Shown one piece after another: positions 16,368 through 24,581 of a stretch of 41,024 nt of DNA. Each line of letters begins with the position of its first letter. Positions within the stretch are counted from its first letter, which is position 1. The stretch comes from CAYPHJ01 sp964410485. Lineage in GTDB: Bacteria > Desulfobacterota > Binatia > UBA9968. The notes below the pieces were generated by a model that was not told the origin of the DNA, did not search any database, and worked only from the letters and a program-made list of their open reading frames with translations. Both the position numbers and the translations under genes were made by a program. The stretch is taken from NCBI GenBank assembly GCA_964410485.1, contig CAYPHJ010000036.1, positions 1-41,024 of the forward strand, given 5' to 3'.

Positions 16368-19049
16368 GTGGCTACCGAAATCATCGCTACCTACCGGATT
16401 CAGCTTCATTCAGGATTTGATTTTTACGCCGCCGCTGCGCACGCGGACTATCTCGCTAGCCTTGGTGTCAGCCATGTTTACTGCTCTCCCTACTTGCAGG
16501 CCGTGCCCGGAAGTGCGCACGGCTACGATGTAATCAATCACCACCAGGTCAACATCGAGCTTGGGGGTAGTGACGCGCACGAACAATTTTGCCGCGCTCT
16601 TGAGCGACACGGTCTAGGACAGGTGCTCGACATTGTTCCCAACCATATGGCCATAGTGGGGCGTGGAAATCCTTGGTGGTGGGACGTGTTGGAGAATGGC
16701 CCATCGAGCCGCTATGCCAGCTATTTCGATGTGGAATGGGATCATCCTGAAGCCAAGCTGCGCAACACCGTTCTTATGCCCGTATTGGGTGATCACTATG
16801 GCCGGGTACTGGAAAAACGCGAGCTGGAGCTGAAACGTGAAGGGGGGCGATTCATCATTCGCTACCATGATCACGTTTTTCCAGTGTCGCCGCGTTCGCT
16901 CGACACGCTGCTCGCCAAAGCCGCGCAGCAGTGCGGCTCCGATGATTTGAGTTTCATCGCTGATGCTCTGGAGCGGCTGCCGCCTTCGACCGCGATCGAC
17001 CGCATCGCGGTCCAGCGGCGCCACCGCGACAAGGAAGTCCTCCATGGGCAACTCGCGCGCCTCTGTAGAGAACGGCCGGCGGTAGCTTCCGCCGTCGATC
17101 GAGTGATTGAAGAAATGAACGGCGATCCCGATCAGTTGGACGCATTGATCGAGAGACAAAACTATCGCTTGGCCTTCTGGCGCACCGCCGGCCGCGAGCT
17201 CGGCTACCGGCGCTTCTTTGATATCAATACATTGGTGGGATTGCGCGCCGAGGATGAGCGCGTATTCGCGGATACGCACGCGCTCATTCTCCAATGGCTC
17301 GACGAAGGAATTCTCGATGGTGTACGGGTTGACCATCCGGATGGACTGCGCGACCCGGAGCACTATTTTGATCGTTTGCATTCGGCATGCCCACGAGCCT
17401 GGATTGTCGCCGAGAAAATTCTCGAACCCGAGGAGGAGCTTCCCCGCACCTGGCGTATTGCCGGAACCACCGGCTATGATTTCATGTTCCGGGTGAACAA
17501 TCTCCTCGTGGATCCTGCCGGTGAGCAGCCGTTAAGCCAAATCTACGCTGAATTTACCGGCGAAACGATCGATTTCCCGACTCTGATCCGAGAGAAAAAA
17601 CATCTGATCATGCGCGAAGTGCTGGGTAGCGACCTCAACCGGCTCACGGCGCTGTTCGTCGATATCTGTGAGCGAAATCGCCGCCACCGTGACTATACGC
17701 GCCATGAGCTCCATGAGGTACTGCGAGAAGTCGTAGCATGGTTACCGGTGTACCGCACTTACACCAGAGCCCAATCCGGCCAGATCAGCGACAGCGATCT
17801 ACGTACGATCACAAACAGCGTGGCCGCCGCAAGAGCCAATCGCTCCGATCTCGATGGGGATCTGTTCGATTTCTTCCGCGATATTCTTCTGCTTCGGGTA
17901 AGCGGCGATCTCGAAAACGAGCTGGTAATGCGCTTCCAGCAGGTTACGGGACCGGTGATGGCAAAGGGAGTGGAGGACACTGCGTTTTACTGTTTCAATC
18001 GGCTGGTTTCACTAAATGAGGTGGGTGGCGATCCGGGAAGGTTTGGCCTGTCTTTGAAACAATTTCACCACACCTGTCAGAAGGCGCAAACGCTCTGGCC
18101 CCGATCGATGCTGGCAACCTCGACTCATGACACTAAACGGAGCGAGGATGTGCGCGCGCGAATCAACCTCCTGTCTGAAATTCCGAAACTGTGGAGCGAA
18201 GCCGTGTCGAAGTGGGCAAAACACAACGAGCGCTACCGCAGCAACGGCTTGCCGGACCGCAATATGGAATATTTGATGTACCAGACGCTTGTCGGTGCTT
18301 GGCCTATCGATGCTCACCGGGTAATCGCTTACATGGAAAAAGCATCCCGCGAGGCCAAGACCCACACCTCCTGGACAAATCCCAATCCGCTCTATGATCG
18401 GTCTTTGGCGGCCTTTGTGGAAGCGTCGATGCGTGACCTTCAGTTCACGGCCGATTTGCAACAGTTTGTCGAACCGCTGATTCAGCCTGGACGGATCAAC
18501 TCGCTGTCACAGACTCTCCTAAAGCTCACCGCTCCCGGCATCCCCGATTTCTACCAGGGAACAGAACTGTGGAACTTGAGTCTGGTGGACCCCGATAATC
18601 GCCGTCCAGTCGATTATGACCTGCGCCGTCGGTTAGTGTCGGCTCTGGATACCATGGCAGCAGATCTTGTATGGGAGGGGGCAGAAGAAGGAATACCCAA
18701 ACTCTGGGTGATCCGACAGGCTCTGCGGTTGCGCGCAAGCGGGATGTGCGCCCCGGATAACAGTTACCGCGCCATCTACGCGCGTGGCGCCAAGGCCGAC
18801 CACGTGGTTGCTTTCGCGCGGGGAGAACGGGCCATCACGGTGGTACCCCGCTTTCTCATGAAGCTCGGCGGGCGGTGGGACGACACGTCGCTGGCGTTGC
18901 CGCCGGGCCAGTGGCTCAATTACTTTACGGAAGAAATCTTTCAAGATGAAGTGCAGATCGCGGCGTTGCTCAAGCGTTTTCCTGTGGCTCTTTTGGCCTT
19001 ACAAAATCATCAGCACACTGAATTACGAGGCACTGGAGTGATGGAGTAG
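16368..19049 (+). CDS. treY: maltooligosyl trehalose synthase
   Basis: GH13 enzyme that converts the reducing end of maltooligosaccharides to a trehalose unit (TreY/TreZ trehalose pathway). The 893 residues begin ATYRIQLHSGFDFYAAAAHADYLASLGVSHVYCSPYLQA, the TreY hallmark, followed by LDIVPNHMA. The catalytic residues are the nucleophile D322 (GVRVDHPDGL), acid/base E349 (IVAEKIL) and D588 (STHDTKRSED). The C-terminus has the TreY-specific GIPDFYQGTELWNLSLVDPDNRRPVDY. The GTG start is followed directly by the conserved N-terminus. TreZ, usually adjacent, is not in the window. The last codons and stop lie in an ACTCC-type inverted repeat. Confidence 0.95.
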   Translation: MATEIIATYRIQLHSGFDFYAAAAHADYLASLGVSHVYCSPYLQAVPGSAHGYDVINHHQVNIELGGSDAHEQFCRALERHGLGQVLDIVPNHMAIVGRGNPWWWDVLENGPSSRYASYFDVEWDHPEAKLRNTVLMPVLGDHYGRVLEKRELELKREGGRFIIRYHDHVFPVSPRSLDTLLAKAAQQCGSDDLSFIADALERLPPSTAIDRIAVQRRHRDKEVLHGQLARLCRERPAVASAVDRVIEEMNGDPDQLDALIERQNYRLAFWRTAGRELGYRRFFDINTLVGLRAEDERVFADTHALILQWLDEGILDGVRVDHPDGLRDPEHYFDRLHSACPRAWIVAEKILEPEEELPRTWRIAGTTGYDFMFRVNNLLVDPAGEQPLSQIYAEFTGETIDFPTLIREKKHLIMREVLGSDLNRLTALFVDICERNRRHRDYTRHELHEVLREVVAWLPVYRTYTRAQSGQISDSDLRTITNSVAAARANRSDLDGDLFDFFRDILLLRVSGDLENELVMRFQQVTGPVMAKGVEDTAFYCFNRLVSLNEVGGDPGRFGLSLKQFHHTCQKAQTLWPRSMLATSTHDTKRSEDVRARINLLSEIPKLWSEAVSKWAKHNERYRSNGLPDRNMEYLMYQTLVGAWPIDAHRVIAYMEKASREAKTHTSWTNPNPLYDRSLAAFVEASMRDLQFTADLQQFVEPLIQPGRINSLSQTLLKLTAPGIPDFYQGTELWNLSLVDPDNRRPVDYDLRRRLVSALDTMAADLVWEGAEEGIPKLWVIRQALRLRASGMCAPDNSYRAIYARGAKADHVVAFARGERAITVVPRFLMKLGGRWDDTSLALPPGQWLNYFTEEIFQDEVQIAALLKRFPVALLALQNHQHTELRGTGVME

Positions 19050-19090
19050 TGGAGCGGTTGCGATACATCATCCCAGTACTCCATCACTCC
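19035..19090. repeat. 14-bp inverted repeat across treY 3' end
   Basis: GGAGTGATGGAGTA at 19035-19048 is repeated inverted at 19077-19090 with a 28-nt loop. Further ACTCC/CACTCC units continue to about 19112. It covers the treY stop and faces the convergent rnhB gene, so it may act as a two-way transcription or mRNA-end signal. Similar CTCCATCCTCCAT words occur at 40915-40980. Confidence 0.6.
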
Positions 19091-19116
19091 CGCACTCCAA
19101 TACTCCATCTTCCAAT

Positions 19117-20064
19117 TTACAGAGTCTTCCATCGGCGAGACATCATGAGTTTGAGTTTTCGCTGTTCTCTTTCTCCCAGCTCGCCCCAGCGCTCTAACAA
19201 TGTTTTCTCAAACTCCCTTAACTCATCAGGCGCCGTCAGTCTCTCGAGTTTCTCTTTGAAAGCATAAAAGAGCTCACCGAATTCTCCGCACAGCTCGCGG
19301 ATAAAAGCAAAAGACATGCGGTGCACCGGGCAAGGCCCCAGCGTCCGAATTGCATTCTGGTGCTCGGGAGTACTGTAGCCTTTGTGTTGACCGAAGCCAT
19401 AACCCGGGTACCGCTGATCCAGCTCCTCCATGACTCGGTCACGATAAGTCTTCGCGATGATCGAGGCGGCGGCGATTGAAAAATTGATACCATCCCCCTT
19501 GTAGAAGGAGTTTTGCGGTACTGCCAGTGACGGAATCACCCTCGCGTCTACGAGCAGATGCTCGGGTGTCAGGGGCAGAGCCGCGACCGCACGGCGCATG
19601 GCGAGCAGCGAGGCGTGATAGATGTTCAACCTGTCGATTTCACCGACATCCGCCAGCCCTATGGCGGTGGCAGTCGCTCTGTCGCGGATCAAAGTTTCCA
19701 TTCGCGCCCGCTGCTCAGGGTCGAGCCGTTTGGAATCATCGACCCCGGCCAACTCCGTACCCGGTGGAAACACGACTGCTGCCGCGACGACCGGTCCGGC
19801 GAGCGGTCCCACACCCGCTTCATCGACGCCCGCGATAATCCGAATTCCGGATCTCCAGAGAACCCGCTCGACGTTCAACATGTTCTGCAGACGCAACCGC
19901 TCCGCACGTTCCCTCTCGAAACGCTTTCTGGCCAGCTCGCAAATTTTTCGGACACCCTGACGCGGGTCGCGCTCCAATTGCCTCAGAGCGTGAGCGCTAA
20001 CGGGCCGGTCTGCGTCAAAGATTTTCTCACGGATTCGGTCAATGGATAGATCGGTAAGCTTCAT
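19117..20064 (-). CDS. rnhB: ribonuclease HII with extended termini
   Basis: RNase HII (removes ribonucleotides from DNA and RNA-DNA hybrids). The core has the D-E-D-D metal site: D81-E82 in AGVDEAGVGPLAGPV, D173 in LLVDARV, D209 in AKTYRDR, plus GYGFGQHKGYSTPEH. The usual enzyme is about 200 residues. This one has 315: a charged, helical N-terminal extension of ~72 residues (some firmicute RNase HII also extend) and a ~60-residue charged C-terminal tail. The start at 20064 (MKLTDLSIDRIREKIF) keeps the extension, which is open and protein-like. Confidence 0.92.
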   Translation of the reverse strand: MKLTDLSIDRIREKIFDADRPVSAHALRQLERDPRQGVRKICELARKRFERERAERLRLQNMLNVERVLWRSGIRIIAGVDEAGVGPLAGPVVAAAVVFPPGTELAGVDDSKRLDPEQRARMETLIRDRATATAIGLADVGEIDRLNIYHASLLAMRRAVAALPLTPEHLLVDARVIPSLAVPQNSFYKGDGINFSIAAASIIAKTYRDRVMEELDQRYPGYGFGQHKGYSTPEHQNAIRTLGPCPVHRMSFAFIRELCGEFGELFYAFKEKLERLTAPDELREFEKTLLERWGELGEREQRKLKLMMSRRWKTL

Positions 20065-20570
20065 TAAGCTATCGGCGCTCGATGGCCGTTTAGTTGGTTC
20101 TCTACACTACGTTGCGCTATTGGACAACCGTCTCGAATCTGGCGTTGCGCGTGGGCGGTAAAACCCGGCGCCATGGGCGCTTGTGCCAAATGATCTGAAC
20201 GTTTCGCTATTCTCGGGATCCGCGACGCGGTCGCNNNNNNNNNNNNNNNNNNNNNNNNNNNNNNNNNNNNNNNNNNNNNNNNNNNNNNNNNNNNNNNNNN
20301 NNNNNNNNNNNNNNNNNNNNNNNNNNNNNNNNNNCTTGTGCCAAATGATCTGAACGTTTCGCTATTCTCGGGATCCGCGACGCGGTCGCGTGTCCTGCTA
20401 GCGGTACAAGCCGCCTGCGCAAGTGTCTATTCTATGGGACAGCCGGACCACTCTTGAGACTACACAAGCGCGGCCGAATTTACTATGATTGGGCTGTTTG
20501 GCGCTAGTTCTGGTACAAATGTTGCATTTGGATGTATATTGAGTTCTTTTGCCTTACAAGGAGGTCCGCT
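20065..20570. other. intergenic stretch with first assembly gap
   Basis: Noncoding sequence interrupted by 100 N. It should carry the promoters for rnhB (minus) and the hemerythrin gene (plus). Minus-strand frames reading through the N run are artefacts. Nothing else is recognised. Confidence 0.5.
20235..20334. other. assembly gap 1 (100 N) with 55-bp duplicated flanks
   Basis: The 55 bases before the gap (20180-20234) are identical to the 55 after it (20335-20389). A fixed 100-N filler between identical ends is what a scaffolder writes when two contigs overlapping by one k-mer (k=55) are not merged. The real sequence probably continues across a single copy. Confidence 0.9.
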
Positions 20571-21020
20571 GTGAACGCGCTTGAACTGCTAAGGAACGAT
20601 CACGACAAGGTACGGCAGCTTTTCAAGCACTTTGAGTCGGTGAACGATGAGACGGAGCACAGACGGTTGGCGGAGCTCATTAAAACCGAGTTACAGGCTC
20701 ATGCTCATATCGAAAGCAGTATTTTTTACCCCGCCTTGGACGACACCGACAGCGAGGATATTAGCGAACTGGTCGATGAAGCACTCGACGCGCACCATGG
20801 GATTGAGACGCTCCTCGACGCAATCGAGCGTCTAAACCGGGACGGCCAAGATCTGCGCTCCAAAATGCTGGAGCTCAAGGAGCAAGTGGAGCACCACGCA
20901 ACCCAAGAGGAAAAAGACATGTTCTCGCGGGCGCGCGAACTGTTAAGCGCGGAGGATCTCGAGGAGATTGGCCAAGAGCTTGAATCGGAAAAGAAACTCT
21001 ACTCGCCGATGGCCGCATGA
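20571..21020 (+). CDS. hemerythrin-domain protein
   Basis: A 149-residue four-helix bundle of the hemerythrin HHE family, expected to bind a di-iron centre and sense or carry O2, NO or iron. Candidate ligands lie in order in NDHDKVRQLF, QAHAHIESSIFYPAL, DAHHGIETLLD and VEHHATQEEKDMF. The start is the GTG at 20571, which has AAGGAGG 6 nt upstream and places the conserved ALELLRNDHDKV at residue 3; an upstream ATG frame (20532) has no site. The C-terminus is a typical charged helix. Neighbours are small unrecognised proteins. Confidence 0.88.
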   Translation: MNALELLRNDHDKVRQLFKHFESVNDETEHRRLAELIKTELQAHAHIESSIFYPALDDTDSEDISELVDEALDAHHGIETLLDAIERLNRDGQDLRSKMLELKEQVEHHATQEEKDMFSRARELLSAEDLEEIGQELESEKKLYSPMAA

Positions 21021-21097
21021 GAAAACTCACAGCAGGCCAGCCACACGACCAGGAGCACCGAAGCGGGGCCAGCGCCAAAAAAATCAACCGTGAGGTG

Positions 21098-21217
21098 ATG
21101 GCTATGGACGCTAAGCTTAAAAGTATTGAAATTGGTTTTCAAATTTCTCTTGAAGACGGCGGCAAAGGCTTTGGCGCGGTTAGATCGGTAGCTCCGGGCG
21201 GCCGTCTGCCGAGCTGA
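21098..21217 (+). CDS. short hypothetical protein, probably truncated
   Basis: A 39-residue frame (MAMDAKLKSIEIGFQISLEDGGKGFGAVRSVAPGGR..) preceded by GAGGTG, starting 77 nt after the hemerythrin stop. The sequence is protein-like and ends abruptly with LPS against the convergent gene. A change of frame at the end would continue AELKLMP, so the gene may have lost its 3' half. I do not recognise a family. Confidence 0.35.
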   Translation: MAMDAKLKSIEIGFQISLEDGGKGFGAVRSVAPGGRLPS

Positions 21218-21220
21218 AGC

Positions 21221-21466
21221 TCATGCCCGCACATTCTCTGCTTTCAAAATGCTGTCCATGTAATCGTTGACAATCTTGCCGACACACTCCTGGCCGCAGA
21301 GATACCATTTCTTTCCGTCCGCATAGGGCTCCTCGTGGAGCGGTCCCAGGATGAGTTTACCCACGGCGGAATCCAACTCGGCCTGCCACCAGTTGTTGCT
21401 GTGCTGCTTAACTTTGTTGCAACCTGCACACTTTGGCGCGTAAACAATAGAGCTAAACGGTCGCAC
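21221..21466 (-). CDS. small four-cysteine putative zinc-binding protein
   Basis: An 81-residue protein starting at GTG 21466, which has GGAAGGAGG 6 nt upstream. It carries CAGC near residue 14 (IVYAPKCAGCNKVKQ) and a second pair in WYLCGQECVGKIV near 63-69, an arrangement suited to one zinc or iron site. Between the pairs is a helical, acidic segment (WWQAELDSAVGKL). I do not know a function. It converges on the hemerythrin cluster, stopping 4 nt from the small plus-strand frame. Confidence 0.65.
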   Translation of the reverse strand: MRPFSSIVYAPKCAGCNKVKQHSNNWWQAELDSAVGKLILGPLHEEPYADGKKWYLCGQECVGKIVNDYMDSILKAENVRA

Positions 21467-21592
21467 GGAAGGCCTCCTTCCTTCAATCCTATCCCGCATG
21501 CATGGCAGAGGTAAAAGCGCGGCAGACCGTAATCGAACGTTGAGTCGTGGACGGCCAATCCTCGCTTCGCGAGGACTCTCAAATCGCAGATT

Positions 21593-21692
21593 NNNNNNNN
21601 NNNNNNNNNNNNNNNNNNNNNNNNNNNNNNNNNNNNNNNNNNNNNNNNNNNNNNNNNNNNNNNNNNNNNNNNNNNNNNNNNNNNNNNNNNNN
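21593..21692. other. assembly gap 2 (100 N) with 55-bp duplicated flanks
   Basis: The 55 bases at 21538-21592 recur exactly at 21693-21747. As at the first gap, this points to unmerged overlapping contigs. Part of the duplicate is a dispersed genomic repeat, which explains why assembly stopped here. Confidence 0.9.
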
Positions 21693-21714
21693 CGTTGAGT
21701 CGTGGACGGCCAAT

Positions 21715-21755
21715 CCTCGCTTCGCGAGGACTCTCAAATCGCAGATTTCAGACTT
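21715..21755 (-). repeat. dispersed repeat, TCTGAAATCTGC type (copy 1)
   Basis: Read on the minus strand, TCTGAAATCTGCGATTTGAG followed by GAAGCGAGG matches 39271-39313 (plus strand) with a few differences over about 38 bases. It ends in a short GCGAAGCGAGG hairpin. Most of the same unit is duplicated artificially on the other side of the gap. Confidence 0.6.
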
Positions 21756-21971
21756 CAAAGCAGTCCTCGGCGCCGATTGCGCTCCCCTAGCCAATTGCCG
21801 TTGGTCGGCACAGAACTTGAACGGCAGTAAGGTTATGTAGTTGTTAAACGTAACGCAAGGGCCAACGGTCCCACTCCGAAAACGAGCGGTTTAAAGAAGC
21901 GAATTTCTATAAGTTGTCATCAGCAGCGTTTTGAAGTGCGCAGTCCATTACCTTGAAGCTTGAAAAACGTC

Positions 21972-22640
21972 TCATACTCCACCAGCAGCCGACTGGGCAT
22001 TGAGTAGGGCTGCAAGACTGAGAAGCTCCTGGACTTCTTCGTCGGTCGTTTGAGAAAATTCTTCGTACCATTGGCCAACCGCGGTAAAAGGTTCGGGCGT
22101 GGCTGCACAGACCATTTCGTCCACTTCCGCTGCTAACTCACCATAGGTCGAGGCCGCCGCGACAGGCACGGCCGCAATGATACGCGCGGGATCTTGGCGC
22201 CTCAATGCTTGAACAGCAGCACGCATTGTCGAGCCGGTTGCCAACCCGTCATCAATGAGGATCACTTCTTTTTGTGTGACATCGACGGCTGGACGGTCGC
22301 CACGGTACAATCGCTCGCGTCGCGCCACCTCTTTTTCTTCAGCAGCCGCCACAGCTTGAACTGCTTCCTCGCTGATACCCAGGATTCGGATCAATTCATG
22401 ATTCACTACACGAACGTTTCCCGTCGCCGTGGCGCCCATCGCAAGCTCCTCTTGCCCGGGCACCCCCAACTTGCGCACGACGAAAACATCTAAAGGAGCG
22501 TGTAGCGCCTTGGCCACCTCAAAGGCGACAGGAACTCCGCCACGAGGCAGCGCCAATACGATGACAGCCGGTCGCGCTGCGTACGCGGAAAGTTTAGTAG
22601 CCAGATATCTCCCTGCCTGACGGCGATCCCGGAACAACAT
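21972..22640 (-). CDS. phosphoribosyltransferase-domain protein
   Basis: A 222-residue type I PRTase-fold protein. The PRPP-binding motif is VILIDDGLATGST (126-138). The N-terminal half has VIVLALPRGGVPVAFEVAKAL (27-47) and VVRKLGVPGQEELAMGA, the signature of the 'predicted phosphoribosyltransferase' group that often accompanies stress genes. The start at 22640 (MLFRDRRQAGRYLATKL) is supported by AAGGGGA ~7 nt upstream and by the conserved DR..AG..LA start; a longer frame to 22844 adds unrelated residues. The substrate base is not known for this group. The C-terminus is rich in alanine and glutamate. Confidence 0.85.
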   Translation of the reverse strand: MLFRDRRQAGRYLATKLSAYAARPAVIVLALPRGGVPVAFEVAKALHAPLDVFVVRKLGVPGQEELAMGATATGNVRVVNHELIRILGISEEAVQAVAAAEEKEVARRERLYRGDRPAVDVTQKEVILIDDGLATGSTMRAAVQALRRQDPARIIAAVPVAAASTYGELAAEVDEMVCAATPEPFTAVGQWYEEFSQTTDEEVQELLSLAALLNAQSAAGGV

Positions 22641-22824
22641 CGTTCTGTCCCCTTCCGTAGACCAAACGTTGAGAAACCATACCAATAGGCTTTGCGCAAG
22701 ATCCATTGGCACAGGTTCTACTATACCGCTCTGAATCGATCCAGAAGCTAATGTTTCACAAAACCCTCTCAATTGTTTCCCATGTGTGGATCTAATATCA
22801 AGTCCCACATGGAAGGTGTGCATT

Positions 22825-22914
22825 GTCACGCGGGTACTCGGCATCGTGCTGGCGGCGCTGGCCGTTCAATGCGTGCTCAATGCCGGTTATTATCGCTCAC
22901 TGACACTTTCCTGA
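22825..22914 (+). pseudogene. possible MarC-family C-terminal remnant
   Basis: A 29-codon stretch reads VTRVLGIVLAALAVQCVLNAG before its stop. That is very like the last transmembrane helix of MarC-family membrane proteins (L-G-[IL]-x-L-A-A-[LI]-A-V-Q). Nothing else of MarC is visible upstream, so at best it is a 3' fragment next to the NADH dehydrogenase gene. Chance similarity of a hydrophobic helix cannot be excluded. Confidence 0.35.
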
Positions 22915-22974
22915 GACGCTTCCGCCGCGAACGGGGTTGCGATGAGCCCTGGTTTGCATAAACATGAACTCTAG

Positions 22975-24252
22975 ATGAATGACAGGCATCGTGTTGTCAT
23001 CGTAGGCGGCGGGTTTGGTGGGCTTTATGCCACGCAATCGCTGAACCATCCCGCTTTCGATGTGACTTTGATCGACCGCCGCAATTTCCACTTGTTTCAG
23101 CCACTTCTCTATCAAGTGGCGACGGGCTGGCTTTCTCCGGCCAATATTGCTTCGACGCTCCGCTCCGTCCTCAAGCGGCAAAAAAATGCCAGCGTCCTGC
23201 TTGCCGAGGCCCGGGACATCGATGCTCACCGGCGGGAGCTTATTTTAAATACGGGTAAAGTCGCTTACGATAGCTTGATCGTCGCGACCGGCTCGCGTCA
23301 TCATTATTTTGGCCATGACGAGTGGGAAAGCTGCGCCCCCGGATTGAAAACCATTGAAGATGCCAGAGAAATGCGCCGGCGCATCTTCGTTGCTTTTGAA
23401 GCGGCCGAGCGTGAACCCGATACTCAGAAGGCGCGTGAACTGCTGACGTTTGTCATTGTCGGGGGAGGACCCACAGGTGTGGAATTGGCGGGAGCACTGG
23501 CTGAAATCGCCAAGGATACTCTCAGGAACGATTTCCGCAAGATCGATCCGGCGAGTGCCCGGATCATTTTACTCGAAGCGATGGATCGAATTCTGACACC
23601 ATACCCTCCCGAGCTATCGCAAATAGGGGAGCGTTTCCTCTCGCAACAAGGCGTCACAATTCAAACAAACACCACCGTCACGGCAATAGATGAAACGTCA
23701 GTAACAACCAAACGAGGCGAACTGATTGAACGCATCCCCTGCCGCACCGTATTGTGGGCTGCCGGTGTCCGCGCCTCGTTTTTAGGCCAGGTACTGGCAA
23801 CCCGCACGGGCGCCCAAGTGGATCGCAGTGGGCGGGTGGTTGTAGAGCCTGATCTTACATTGCCCGATCACCCGGAAATATTTGTTATTGGTGACCTGGC
23901 CAACTATCCGCATCAGGACGGACGGCCGTTGCCCGGCGTGGCACCGGTAGCGATGCAGCAAGGCCAATACGTAGCCCGAATACTGAGGTCCCGACTCGAA
24001 GGCAAACCTACTCCGCCTTTCCGCTATAAACATAGCGGTAACATGGTCATCATCGGCCGGGGCAAAGCGGTCGCCGAGCTCGGCAGGTTTCAGCTGACCG
24101 GCTTTAGCGCTTGGCTCGTCTGGTTGTTTGTGCATTTAATCAAGCTGGTGGAATTCGAAAACAAAGTCCTAGTCCTGATTCAATGGGGCTGGTACTATCT
24201 TACGCGCAATCGCCCAGCCCGCTTGATTACCGGCGATCGCTACAAGACGTGA
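22975..24252 (+). CDS. type II NADH dehydrogenase-like flavoprotein
   Basis: Membrane-associated NAD(P)H:quinone oxidoreductase-like protein (NDH-2 family), 425 residues. The FAD site is VVIVGGGFGGLYA (7-19), with NFHLFQPLLYQVATGWLSP, the NDH-2 loop, soon after. The NAD site is FVIVGGGPTGVELAG (159-173). Conserved VLWAAGVRAS and FVIGDLA close the FAD fold, and VAPVAMQQGQYVA forms the quinone-side motif. A hydrophobic C-terminal part (FSAWLVWLFVHLIKLV) attaches it to the membrane. It does not pump protons. No clear ribosome site precedes the ATG. Confidence 0.9.
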   Translation: MNDRHRVVIVGGGFGGLYATQSLNHPAFDVTLIDRRNFHLFQPLLYQVATGWLSPANIASTLRSVLKRQKNASVLLAEARDIDAHRRELILNTGKVAYDSLIVATGSRHHYFGHDEWESCAPGLKTIEDAREMRRRIFVAFEAAEREPDTQKARELLTFVIVGGGPTGVELAGALAEIAKDTLRNDFRKIDPASARIILLEAMDRILTPYPPELSQIGERFLSQQGVTIQTNTTVTAIDETSVTTKRGELIERIPCRTVLWAAGVRASFLGQVLATRTGAQVDRSGRVVVEPDLTLPDHPEIFVIGDLANYPHQDGRPLPGVAPVAMQQGQYVARILRSRLEGKPTPPFRYKHSGNMVIIGRGKAVAELGRFQLTGFSAWLVWLFVHLIKLVEFENKVLVLIQWGWYYLTRNRPARLITGDRYKT

Positions 24253-24581
24253 ACGGGCATGCAGCTGAAAGTTGTGATATTGGCCCAGGCGAGAACTGCA
24301 CCGTACATTGAACTCAGCGACCCCGTCAGCCTTCCTCGACTCAGGCCGTAAGGTTTGACTTTGCAACTTTTGCTGTTCAAAAATGTGCTAATCTGGCTAG
24401 CCTGTGGGTGGTAGTGGCCTTTACTGTAGGTACTGGAACAGACTTCAATTTTCCGCGCCCAGGCTGCAGGTAGATGTGGAAGTAAATGTAATAATTGTAC
24501 GGTTTATTAAAGAACTTGGGGCCAAGTGACCGGCAGGTTCGCAGATTACGCAAGGTACAAGATTTGCTTTAGGGAAACGCC
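24253..24581. other. intergenic stretch upstream of exported STN-like protein
   Basis: Noncoding, 329 bases; it probably holds the promoter of the gene at 24582. I see no strong hairpin or gene. A minus-strand frame at 24169-24366 has no motif. Confidence 0.45.

Larger units (their letters stand above)
21467..21971. other. intergenic stretch with second assembly gap and dispersed repeat
   Basis: It holds 100 N, a CCTCGC-TTC-GCGAGG hairpin and a repeat related to one at 39271-39313. No gene is supported; the frames across the gap come only from the N filler and its duplicated flanks. Confidence 0.5.

Noticed and set aside
16614..17381. 255-codon minus frame within treY
   Set aside because: Antisense shadow of the conserved GH13 core.
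20180..21747. paired 55-bp direct repeats, considered as CRISPR or att sites
   Set aside because: Each pair is separated by exactly 100 N and is an assembly artefact; no spacers or integrase.
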